Assembly: GCF_000209165.1 (NCBI RefSeq)
Contig: NC_009044.1
Span: 682,001 to 746,000, forward strand
Direction of reading: 5' to 3'
DNA length: 64,000 nt
From: Scheffersomyces stipitis CBS 6054
Lineage: Eukaryota > Ascomycota > Pichiomycetes > Serinales > Debaryomycetaceae
Made by a program: the position numbers and the translations under genes. Under the pieces are notes generated by a model. That model saw nothing but the letters and a program-made list of their open reading frames with translations. It was not told the DNA's origin and made no database searches. Positions 31,325 through 39,535 of the stretch are shown here, one piece after another (within the stretch, counting starts at the first letter, position 1; every line of letters starts with the position of its first letter).

Positions 31325-31990
31325 CTACAAACACAATCCCAAACTCTCATTCAATCTCATCAAAGTGGTCTCATACTGGCGAAAGCCTATCCAGTTCATA
31401 GGGTATTTACTTCCATATCTCTTGCTACTGGGATGTTTCTCAAAATATTCATCGAATCCCTCCATAAATTGATCAAACGGCTCGATCCAGGCGTACTTAA
31501 AGTCGTACTTAATACTGTCAGGTTTCTGGCTATCCATTCGAAGAATAGTTGAAACTATCGAGCTCTCCATAGTGTGACTCACTGTCTTCTTTATATCCTG
31601 GAAGAAAAGTACTTCTGGCTCTTCTTCATCAGCATTTCTCGTACTGACGGTGGAGTTGAACACAAACATAACAGTGTTGATCATTCTGGTTAACAACTCT
31701 GCTTCGGATAGATGGTGATTTTCTATTTCCTTACCTAAAACAGCATTTCTACGTACGTTGAAGTCTATACGCTCAAAGTCTCTTCGCAAAATCGTATGGT
31801 ACGCTATAGGCGCCAGACTATGGCCAGTATATATCATATTTCTGAGACGGTAGAAGCGTCTGTAGAGTGCAAGGAGCTTGTTTCTAAACACGGGTATTTG
31901 ATCTATTTGGCTCCTGATGTCGCTGGATACGATCGGATGGTGAAGAATAACGCCCGATCTCCGGGCCGTGAACTTGGCCGTCGTCAACAT
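31325..31990 (-). CDS. IRC19: Irc19/Rrg4-family protein
   Basis: 221 residues from the ATG at 31990. The C-terminal signature YETTLMRLNESLGLCL and the early basic RRFYRLRNM block match what I remember of S. cerevisiae Irc19 (230 residues), whose loss affects respiratory growth and raises recombination foci; its molecular role is not established. The N-terminus (LTTAKFTARRSG) is basic and free of acidic residues, consistent with mitochondrial targeting. There is no membrane segment. The gene is divergent from the two-exon gene to its right with about 230 bases between them. The assignment rests on end similarity and length only. Confidence 0.75.
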   Translation of the reverse strand: MLTTAKFTARRSGVILHHPIVSSDIRSQIDQIPVFRNKLLALYRRFYRLRNMIYTGHSLAPIAYHTILRRDFERIDFNVRRNAVLGKEIENHHLSEAELLTRMINTVMFVFNSTVSTRNADEEEPEVLFFQDIKKTVSHTMESSIVSTILRMDSQKPDSIKYDFKYAWIEPFDQFMEGFDEYFEKHPSSKRYGSKYPMNWIGFRQYETTLMRLNESLGLCL

Positions 31991-32221
31991 CGAGTTAGAT
32001 GGTATCTATTCAGTATGCTATATCGGTCCTGGACTCATTTATACGCAAATGAAACGAAAAACAATGCTAGAAACAGAGATCAAGGGCCCAAACTGAATGG
32101 TAAATAGTGAAAATTAATTTGCAGTGCGCAAAAAAGATTCTGCCGCACAGATAAACAGAATCTTCAGAGGTGACAGATTCTCTCGGTAAATTCTGAATTC
32201 TTTCTTCTCCACCAAATTGAA

Positions 32222-33128
32222 ATGAACACGCTCAGTCTTCGGAGAGATACCGACTACTTAACTCTCTCGTATGTGTATAGACTAGGAAGAGAAGAAGAGC
32301 TAACCGAAAAGTCATTTGTGGTTCCTTCGGCAAAATTACGTGTATGTGCTACTGTAGAACTGTAGAATAGCTGCAAGAAAACTGACTCCTTCATACATTT
32401 GTAGGATGAACTAACAGCTTTAGTTAAACTTCAAACTCATCCTCAACGGTAGAAGAATCCAGGGAGAATCGTACAACAATTTAGTCGAGAAAATCGGATC
32501 CAGAATCCTCCACGCTCCTTTATGGGAGTCACTTGGATATATACCAAATTTACTTGTAGAAAACGAGACCACTGCTACGACAAGTTTCTCGATTCAACTC
32601 AGTTGCCAAATCTTCGATGCTCTACGGAACCTGCAGCAGTTCTGTAGCGAAGAGCTCGAAATGACTAATACGCTAGAGGAAATGACAGTGGTGCTTGAGA
32701 TGCTCACGGAAAAACCTTCCGTGGAGTTGTTCCGGATGGTGCAGAACTGGAACTATATGCTCACATCATTTTTGGCAAACATGGAATACAAGTTTCCGGT
32801 GGTTTTCTCCTATTATGGACGCAAACTCTTTGCCTTGAACTACAAAAGCATGCTACGCTGTATCGATGAGATATGTGACGTGCAGATGTACTGTCTTGGA
32901 GGTGGGGAAATTAATAAGCAGCTGGTGTTGGCTAAGAATCTAGAAAAATTGCAAAAAGTTATTATGACAGAGTACAATCTCATCAACAACATGCTCGAGA
33001 TAGCCGGTTCTCGTAACAAATATAAGAGCTGCGTAGAAGCTAAGAAGTCGTCCAAGAATTCAGGTTATTCATTGAAATCTAGAACGTATCTGGTCAAGTT
33101 GATCGACTATGAAGAGGGTGCAAAATAG
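32222..33128 (+). CDS. Two-exon gene, unknown product
   Basis: Exon 1 is 32222-32341 (40 codons from the ATG, ending AKLR), the intron is 32342-32423, and exon 2 is 32424-33128. The 82-nt intron starts GTATGT and has GAACTAAC followed by GCTTTAG. The frame is phase 0 and stays open through exon 2, adding 79 codons before the first ATG (32661) that a plain ORF search would choose. The 274-residue product is mostly helical by appearance and has no membrane span. Notable segments are YNNLVEKIGSRILHAPLWES, FSYYGRKLFALNYKSMLR and a Lys-rich C-terminus. I do not recognise it. It could be a small subunit of a larger complex, but that is a guess. Confidence 0.7.
32342..32423 (+). other. Intron, 82 nt
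   Basis: GTATGT donor, ACTAAC branch word, TTTAG acceptor 8 bases after the branch. Using the earlier TTTGTAG as acceptor leads to a stop within 16 codons, so the later AG is chosen. Confidence 0.8.
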
Positions 33129-33747
33129 CATCGCTTGCTAAAAGCCCATAAAACTAACTAAAGGCGTACGGAAAATTTTTTGATCTTGCATGAACTCCGC
33201 TCAACAGAAGTTTCGGCTACAAATACAGACCCCGCGTCATTCCAGTAACCAGAAATCAAAAATAGCATAGGAAATGTACCGAATGTGAGAAGTACTGAAA
33301 ATTTGTAGCTCAACTGGAAGCACAGAACAAAGAAAAGAAAAAAGTCCCTCCACGTTACATTTCCTATTCGGGCCAATATTGGGGGATACAGACTGAGTTT
33401 TTCCGGTGCCCCCACTCTATGCATACCCACAGAAGGTCTTTCCACAGTTTTTCCCTGGATCGACACAGTCAGAATGTGCAAAACGAACAGGATCTACACG
33501 AAAACTGGGGGAACGTTCTGCGGCTGAAGAAAGCCTCACCTGTTGCACATAGACTCTACATAAAGCAACACGGAAGTATCGCTGTCTATTAATGTTAATT
33601 AATAATCAACCCTTTAGTGCATCTAATTTTTCAAGTTTATTCCGTATATAAACTCTGGTTCCGCAACAGAAAAATTTCATCTCCACAATTTCTAACCCCT
33701 ATAAACTCTTTCTATAGCAATTACACTATCAATTGACTAATACCACT
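33129..33747. promoter_or_regulatory. Promoter of the YMR315W-like gene
   Basis: A TATATAAA box (33645-33652) sits about 100 bases before the ATG, and a stress-element word CCCCT (33696-33700) follows. The rest shows no further supported site. Confidence 0.55.
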
Positions 33748-34794
33748 ATGACTGCTCCATTGAACATCGCCGTTGTCGGTACCGGTATTTTTGCCACAGA
33801 CAACCACTTGCCAACCATTCAGAGTATTCCTAACTTGAAGGTTACAGCAGCCTACAACAGAACAAAGGCCAAGGCTGAGAAATTCGCAGAAAAGGCTGGC
33901 ATCGACAAGAGCAATGTCTACGACACCTTGGAAGAAGTTTTTGAAGACGACAAGACCGACTTCGTGGACGCCTTGTTGCCTGTCCAGTTCAACTTGGACG
34001 CTGTCAAGCTTGCCATCAAACACAACAAGCCCATTGCATTTGAGAAGCCAATCGCTGCCAATTTGGCCCAGGCTAAAGAAATCGTCAAGTTGTCCGAATC
34101 TACAGACTTGCCAATTCTTGTTTTGGAAAACTGGGCTTACTTGAAGGCTGTATCTGTTCTTAAGGACGAAATCTTGCCTAAGATCGGTGAAGTTCTTTCT
34201 TTCACCTACAGAGCTACCGGCCCATGGAATGATGTTAATAAGTACTTAGCTACTTCTTGGAGACAACATCCAGAACATGTAGGAGGCTTCTTGTCTGACG
34301 GTGGTGTTCACCAGTTGGCTTTATTAACTGAGGTCTTGGGTCCTGTTGAATCGGTTTCGGCTTTGACCAGACAAGTCCACGAAGAGTCTGGTGACGACGA
34401 TGTTCTCTTCTCCACCTTTAAGTTGACTAGTGGAGCTATCGGAACTTTCACCTACGGTTCTGCTTTCGGTGCTACTGACAAGTCTACCTCATTTACTATC
34501 TACGGAACCAATGGTTCTATCGTCTACGACTGGTCTCCAGCCTTGAAGACCCCTACTATCACATACCAGGTTGGTCCTTCTGCTGAAAGATCCGAAGGTA
34601 AGACGGTTATTGAGATCGAAAACGGCAACACTATCGCTGAAGAGTTCAAGAACTTTGCTGCTGCTGTTTCTGCTAAGGACAAGTCGTTGGTCAACGTCAC
34701 TCCAGCCAAGGCTTTCCACCACTTTGCTATCGTCGTCGCTGCCATTGAGTCGTCCAAGAAGAACGGTGACTCTGTCAAGGTTGAATTACCATGA
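33748..34794 (+). CDS. NAD(P)-dependent oxidoreductase, Gfo/Idh/MocA family (YMR315W-like)
   Basis: 348 residues from the ATG at 33748. The protein is colinear with S. cerevisiae Ymr315w, an NADP-linked oxidoreductase of the Gfo/Idh/MocA family thought to help supply NADPH. Visible: an N-terminal Rossmann start (LNIAVVGTGIFATDNHLP), the conserved EKPIAANLAQAKEIV with the family lysine, WRQHPEHVGGFLSDGGVHQ holding the likely catalytic Asp/His pair, and GTFTYGSAFGAT in the second domain. There is no targeting signal, so it is probably cytosolic. Codon choice is strongly biased to preferred yeast codons (GGT, TTG, GCT, AAG), suggesting high expression, which fits the clear TATA box. Confidence 0.9.
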   Translation: MTAPLNIAVVGTGIFATDNHLPTIQSIPNLKVTAAYNRTKAKAEKFAEKAGIDKSNVYDTLEEVFEDDKTDFVDALLPVQFNLDAVKLAIKHNKPIAFEKPIAANLAQAKEIVKLSESTDLPILVLENWAYLKAVSVLKDEILPKIGEVLSFTYRATGPWNDVNKYLATSWRQHPEHVGGFLSDGGVHQLALLTEVLGPVESVSALTRQVHEESGDDDVLFSTFKLTSGAIGTFTYGSAFGATDKSTSFTIYGTNGSIVYDWSPALKTPTITYQVGPSAERSEGKTVIEIENGNTIAEEFKNFAAAVSAKDKSLVNVTPAKAFHHFAIVVAAIESSKKNGDSVKVELP

Positions 34795-34911
34795 TAAAGA
34801 TATATCGTTATAAAAAGTAAAATCAAAAAGGCTTAAAAAGCCATTTACTACCAAAACCAATATCATAAATATATTGAAATGATGCATTATGAGTTCGCTA
34901 TCTAATCGTAA

Positions 34912-35979
34912 CTAGAGCTCGTCCATGAGTCTCTCTGTAGTTGTAAGAACAGGTGATTCTATAAAACTAACAACTGAAGAAACAACGTCAGAGACTTCAG
35001 AGACCATCAGTAAAATTGTATCGCTTATCGTCTCTGAGGTTTCTAAAGTGACGGAGCTCTCAATCACAGTCCCTATAGATTCAATAGACTCAGTAGAGAT
35101 AGAAGATGCCATTATAGCTGTGAGAATCTCTTCAGTTCCCATTTTCTCTAGGCTGTCCAGAGAAACAAAGAGCCAGTTGAAAATACGGAAAATCTTAAAG
35201 AACGACCATAACAACAATCTTAATGGCGTTCTCAAGATTCGTTTGTACACCACCCATGAACAACAGAGCAAAAAGAAGCCGATGCTCAAGTATATCCGTC
35301 TTCTGTCGGATTTATCTTGCTTCTCAATAAACTTGACTATCTGTCTAGATCTAGCCAACAAGTCATTGAACTTCAAAAAGTCCTCATTTAATCGGCGCAA
35401 ATCTTTAGTCTGCTGGTCAAGCAGGTCGATGTTTAACTCCGACTGTAATACTGAGGTTGAAAGCAATTGTCGTGAAGTTTGAAGCGACGTTGTAATCAGC
35501 TTGTTCAGCTTGAGAATCTGTTCATTCACTGACGTCTCTTTGGCTTCCTGGATTTTTTTTGATCGATGGGCAAACAACTGCTCACGCGCAGATTCCTGAG
35601 AGTTCAGGTCTGGAAAGGTATCTTTTTCGTCGAGCGAATAACGTTCAATTCGTTGTTTATGGATGATTTCGTTATTGAGCTTGTGGCTATATAAGTGGAA
35701 GTCACGTGTCTTGCTTTTAAGAAACACGTACTTGGAATGGTACTGGTCGTATACTGCCGTGTCGGACTTGGAGTGGCCGAGCCGGTTATGCAAGATCTGG
35801 AGGTATTCTTTGTAGCTGAGAAGTTGTTTGTTGATGTCTCGTATCACTTTGGACAGCTCGTATTTCGCATCATCAATTGACTCGTTCTGGTTGATCTGGA
35901 CCAATTGGGATAGGTTGTCGTGGATATCATGCAGGAGCAGGTCGAGCCGTTTGAGAAAGATGTCGATATGTGAAATCAT
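34912..35979 (-). CDS. SEC20: ER t-SNARE Sec20
   Basis: Sec20 acts with Ufe1, Use1 and Sec22 in COPI vesicle fusion at the ER and binds Tip20. The protein has 355 residues. A long helical cytosolic part precedes a SNARE-like segment at about 165-225 (NKLITTSLQTSRQLLSTSVL, then a second heptad run). One hydrophobic span follows near 232-250 (IYLSIGFFLLCCSWVVY), with a second less clear one at 258-275. The luminal tail is unusual: about 75 residues of Ser, Thr, Glu, Ile and Val, ending MDEL. S. cerevisiae Sec20 ends HDEL, so the retention signal appears kept in variant form. It converges with the oxidoreductase and is divergent from NGL2. Confidence 0.88.
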   Translation of the reverse strand: MISHIDIFLKRLDLLLHDIHDNLSQLVQINQNESIDDAKYELSKVIRDINKQLLSYKEYLQILHNRLGHSKSDTAVYDQYHSKYVFLKSKTRDFHLYSHKLNNEIIHKQRIERYSLDEKDTFPDLNSQESAREQLFAHRSKKIQEAKETSVNEQILKLNKLITTSLQTSRQLLSTSVLQSELNIDLLDQQTKDLRRLNEDFLKFNDLLARSRQIVKFIEKQDKSDRRRIYLSIGFFLLCCSWVVYKRILRTPLRLLLWSFFKIFRIFNWLFVSLDSLEKMGTEEILTAIMASSISTESIESIGTVIESSVTLETSETISDTILLMVSEVSDVVSSVVSFIESPVLTTTERLMDEL

Positions 35980-36214
35980 GCTGAAAGGTAGAATATCAGT
36001 TTTTATTTGGTAGGAAGGAGGAATTATTTGTAAATTAACATCAGTGTGCTTAAATATTTCAGCTTAACTATGAGAGAAATCGTTATACGTGCGAATGTCG
36101 CGTGTCGCATTCTGATCATCTGGTACTCTTGCGACATCTTCCCGAATTTTGCAATTTGGTGATTATTCCGTTCTCTTTCCTATTGTCTATAATTGCATTG
36201 AATTCGTTCCAGAG

Positions 36215-37873
36215 ATGGATTCAACAGCTGAAAAACCGTCAGTGACAGATCAGATACACCAGAAAGATAATGGCGTCAAAAAGATAGGCAAAGACGAACA
36301 GCACGTATCAGTGCAGCCATCTTCTTCTTCACGAAAGACAAAGAAAACTTCAACGAAAAAAGCTATAGATCCAGAAATGTTGACGCCAGAGTACATAGAG
36401 GAGCAACGGAGACTCCGAGAGTTACGTAAACAGCAGAAACGAACTCTGAATGAGGCATTGGGCAAAAAACTGCCCCTGCCCAAGAAGGATATCTTTATAA
36501 AGAGACCAATGTTGGCGCTACCAGGCACAGATAGCCTTGACGAACCCGAGTTCAGAGTCAAGATCATGTCCTACAACATTTTGGCACAGTCTTTGATCAG
36601 AAGGACCCTTTTTCCTACTAACGGAGCTGCACTTAAGTGGCCCAACCGGTCCAAGGCTCTCTTGGAGGAGTTCAAACATTACAATGCGGATATTCTCTGT
36701 CTCCAGGAGGTAGATGTAATTCAGTTCAAGCTGTTCTGGAGCAAAGAGTTCGATAAGTTGGGGTATAACCATAAATTTTACAGTTGTGGAACCAAGAATC
36801 ACGGGGTGGCCATCGTGTTCAGGAAGGATATGTTCATTTTCAGATACCAGACTGTTATCAATTACGACAAAGAAGATACCGATCCCAGTGATAATATTGA
36901 ACTACCTCCTCCTCGTACCATAACTCAGAATATAGGTCTACTTGCATTTCTTGAGTTTACCCCAGCTGTTCTAAAAAAGTATCCGAAGGTTAGAGAGAGG
37001 AATGGGCTCATTATAGGTACCACTCACATGTTCTGGCACCCCTTTGGTACATTTGAAAGAACCAGACAGGCTTTCTTAGTCTTGTACAAGTACAAACAGT
37101 TCATGAAAACTCTCAGTACGACCATTGGAAACAGTAAGAACTTTTATACGTTCTTTTCGGGAGACATGAACAGTCAGCCATATGATTGCCCTTATCTATC
37201 CATTACAGCTAAGCCAGTAAGTTATGATAGTAGGGCCAAGAATGTGATCACATGTGCCTTGTCGTATCAGTACTCTAAGCGAAGAAACAGTCTTGAAGTC
37301 AAGGATGGAGGTAATGATGAAGAAAATCTTGCTAAAAAGTTGGTTGAAGATGATGATTCAAAAGAAGAAGAGGAAGATTCTGAACATTCCGAAGAAAATG
37401 ACGATAATGATGAAGAAGATGCTATGGATAAACCCAATCCTACCGAAACTGAGCCCGAATTCTACGAAGGCACATCCGAAGAACAGAAATTAGTCAAATC
37501 TATTCAAGATGCCCACAATGCACTCGATATGAGAGCCATCTCGTTGTATGCTGTGGGATACAAACAGGTTCACCCAAATAACTCTGGTCTTGACAACAAC
37601 AGAAACGAGCCAATGTTCTCCAACTGGGCTAACTCCTGGCGAGGACTTCTTGACTATATCTTTGTGATTTCCAGGTGGGATGCTGGAAAAGAAGATCTTG
37701 CTTCCAGAGTAGATTCACCACTAGAAGTAGAGCAAAACCAGGGAATCAGGTTGGTCAAGTTGTTAAGAATGCCCGAGCCTAAGGAAATGGGACCGGAGCC
37801 ATCAGGACAGCCTCGTTTGAACCAGTATCCTTCTGATCATCTCTGTTTGATTGCTGAGGTCGAATTGGTGTGA
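36215..37873 (+). CDS. NGL2: RNA exonuclease Ngl2 (CCR4-like)
   Basis: Endonuclease/exonuclease/phosphatase-fold nuclease; in S. cerevisiae Ngl2 trims the 3' end of 5.8S rRNA. The ATG at 36215 gives 552 residues; upstream in-frame codons begin only at a TTG. After a basic, Ser-rich N-terminus, the nuclease domain starts near 110 with KIMSYNILAQSLI, then LCLQEVD (catalytic Glu about 164), NHGVAIVFRK, GTTHMFWHP, FSGDMNSQP (about 315) and the final YPSDHLCLIAEV (about 538), so the metal-binding and catalytic set is complete. An acidic insertion of about 50 residues near 365-420 interrupts the domain. There is no Leu-rich repeat, so it is Ngl-type rather than Ccr4 itself. Ngl2 versus Ngl3 is chosen by overall similarity. 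Confidence 0.85.
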   Translation: MDSTAEKPSVTDQIHQKDNGVKKIGKDEQHVSVQPSSSSRKTKKTSTKKAIDPEMLTPEYIEEQRRLRELRKQQKRTLNEALGKKLPLPKKDIFIKRPMLALPGTDSLDEPEFRVKIMSYNILAQSLIRRTLFPTNGAALKWPNRSKALLEEFKHYNADILCLQEVDVIQFKLFWSKEFDKLGYNHKFYSCGTKNHGVAIVFRKDMFIFRYQTVINYDKEDTDPSDNIELPPPRTITQNIGLLAFLEFTPAVLKKYPKVRERNGLIIGTTHMFWHPFGTFERTRQAFLVLYKYKQFMKTLSTTIGNSKNFYTFFSGDMNSQPYDCPYLSITAKPVSYDSRAKNVITCALSYQYSKRRNSLEVKDGGNDEENLAKKLVEDDDSKEEEEDSEHSEENDDNDEEDAMDKPNPTETEPEFYEGTSEEQKLVKSIQDAHNALDMRAISLYAVGYKQVHPNNSGLDNNRNEPMFSNWANSWRGLLDYIFVISRWDAGKEDLASRVDSPLEVEQNQGIRLVKLLRMPEPKEMGPEPSGQPRLNQYPSDHLCLIAEVELV

Positions 37874-38057
37874 AGACTATACCACCTGATTCCATGCATT
37901 TACTATAACCTAATGTACATAACTAGCGATGAGATGTAGACAACATAACGATAGACAACTGTTATTTAATTATAACCCGTAAGATATCTCAAACAATTAA
38001 GTTGTCTCAGACGCATAAGATATCACTGATAATTAAGATACCTTAGAAATAAGTAGC

Positions 38058-38921
38058 CTACTTCTTGAGCATTGTATCCACCAAGTCTTCCAAAGGACCA
38101 TAATCCTTTTGAGTGATCAACAGGAACTCTGAAGCAAATAACACATAATGTTTCAAAGACGTGTTCAAGTGACTTTGTAAGCCTAGTTCACTAATCTCAT
38201 GGAAATGGTGGCAGTAGATATGGGCATATATTCTGAACAACCTCTTGAAAATGGTCTTCACCAAGTTGGGGAACTGAGGAGGGAAGGGAGCACCGATCTT
38301 GGACGGGAAGATGTTGTCGTTATCAAAGAAGCCTTGAACCCAGTTCATCAAGTTCTCGATATATTCACAGGCAGGCAACGAGACAGGTCTTTTGGGCAGC
38401 AGCATCGATCCATCAGCGCCAGCAGGCAGTGTTTCCTGCCACAAATACTCGTATTCTTCAGTGGCGATCATTCTGGGGCATGTAGTGGGCGAGCAGAACT
38501 CGGTGATTGCTCCGTAGAGCATGTTGATCTGGTTGTAGAAGTCGACAACGTGGACAGCCAACCACTCGTTCACGTCCTCGTCCTGGGGCAATTTGACGGC
38601 TTGTATGAGAGCATTGTCAGACCCGAGAGTCTGTTCGGCGTAGTTACGGATGTCTTTGTGGGATGAAACTGGTTGTCCATTGGCTCCGGTCTGTGTGCTA
38701 CCGTTTGCAAAGGATCCAGGATTTGCAGCATTTGAGTCGTTTGTGTTTTTGTAGTTGATGGTTTGATACGGCTGATTATATTCGGAGTTCTGTCCATATG
38801 GTGTAGAAGGCAAGGCGCTATTGCCCATTGGCTGGGGCGAGCTTATGGGAGACTGCTGTTTGAGCTTGAAACCTCTGGTGGATCGCAAAGAGTGAGTATT
38901 GAAATTCTGGAAAATGGACAT
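38058..38921 (-). CDS. MOB1: Mob1, Dbf2 kinase activator of the mitotic exit network
   Basis: 287 residues. Mob1 binds and activates the NDR kinases Dbf2/Dbf20 in mitotic exit and cytokinesis. After a 90-residue Asn/Ser/Pro-rich N-terminus the Mob fold is complete: [38 protein letters not shown], the zinc ligands in [10 protein letters not shown] (about residue 140-146) and in [11 protein letters not shown], and the acidic-surface stretch AEQTL to [17 protein letters not shown] at the end. Unlike the S. cerevisiae gene, it needs no intron here. It converges with NGL2 and is divergent from NAB3. AMN1 in this window acts on the same mitotic-exit network. Confidence 0.95.
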   Translation of the reverse strand: MSIFQNFNTHSLRSTRGFKLKQQSPISSPQPMGNSALPSTPYGQNSEYNQPYQTINYKNTNDSNAANPGSFANGSTQTGANGQPVSSHKDIRNYAEQTLGSDNALIQAVKLPQDEDVNEWLAVHVVDFYNQINMLYGAITEFCSPTTCPRMIATEEYEYLWQETLPAGADGSMLLPKRPVSLPACEYIENLMNWVQGFFDNDNIFPSKIGAPFPPQFPNLVKTIFKRLFRIYAHIYCHHFHEISELGLQSHLNTSLKHYVLFASEFLLITQKDYGPLEDLVDTMLKK

Positions 38922-39535
38922 ATTTATTCAGGTCTGAAATGTGCGACGGCGTTAACGCTTAGTAGTAGAATAGTGGTATTGGTAAGTTATGATGAAGTTA
39001 GGAAGTTGAGAAGTGATTCAATATTTAAGAGAAAAAGAGTGCTGTATTTCAGAATGAATTGCAATTCCATATAAATCAGGCTGGTGTTTACGTTTCCCGA
39101 TTAGGCTGATCTGAGATGGGCACGTGACGAATTATGGAGAAGACTGAGTTCGAAACTGAGGTTGAGGCTGTAGCAGAAAGAGTCGTATAAGAAGAAAGAG
39201 GAATATTGTGGATATGGAAGTATACAGAAGAATAGCAAGTATTTATAAGACCAGAAAAAGTATTTATTTCATAATAATCTTGAAGAACAATCTAGAGTTA
39301 TACTCTCTCGTGTAGCACGTGATTATCCACGCTTTTTCCTCTCTCATAATTAGTACAAAATCTCCAGAAAAAATGTACGGAGTCTCAATCTCTGGAACTT
39401 ATTCGCATGCTGTCCGCACATATAAATTCTTCAGAGCTTCCTTTCTTTTTCTTTTCCTTCTTCTACCCTTTTCTTTCATCTCTTTATTCTTCTTCAGCTT
39501 TCTTTCCTATTATACTCCTCTCACATCCCGTAGCC
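38922..39535. promoter_or_regulatory. Divergent MOB1/NAB3 promoter
   Basis: About 610 bases with two CACGTG sites (39121-39126, 39316-39321; both TCACGTGC on one strand), a TATAAA word (39421-39426), and from about 39430 a pyrimidine-rich leader with nine TCTT words ahead of the NAB3 ATG. Confidence 0.55.

Noticed and set aside
38199..38666. 155-codon plus frame opposite MOB1
   Set aside because: Shadow of MOB1, which has intact zinc ligands and family length.
39407..39535. N-terminal extension of NAB3 from the ATG at 39407
   Set aside because: A TATAAA word at 39421 and a pyrimidine leader follow that ATG, and the extension is a Phe/Ser translation of the CT-rich tract.
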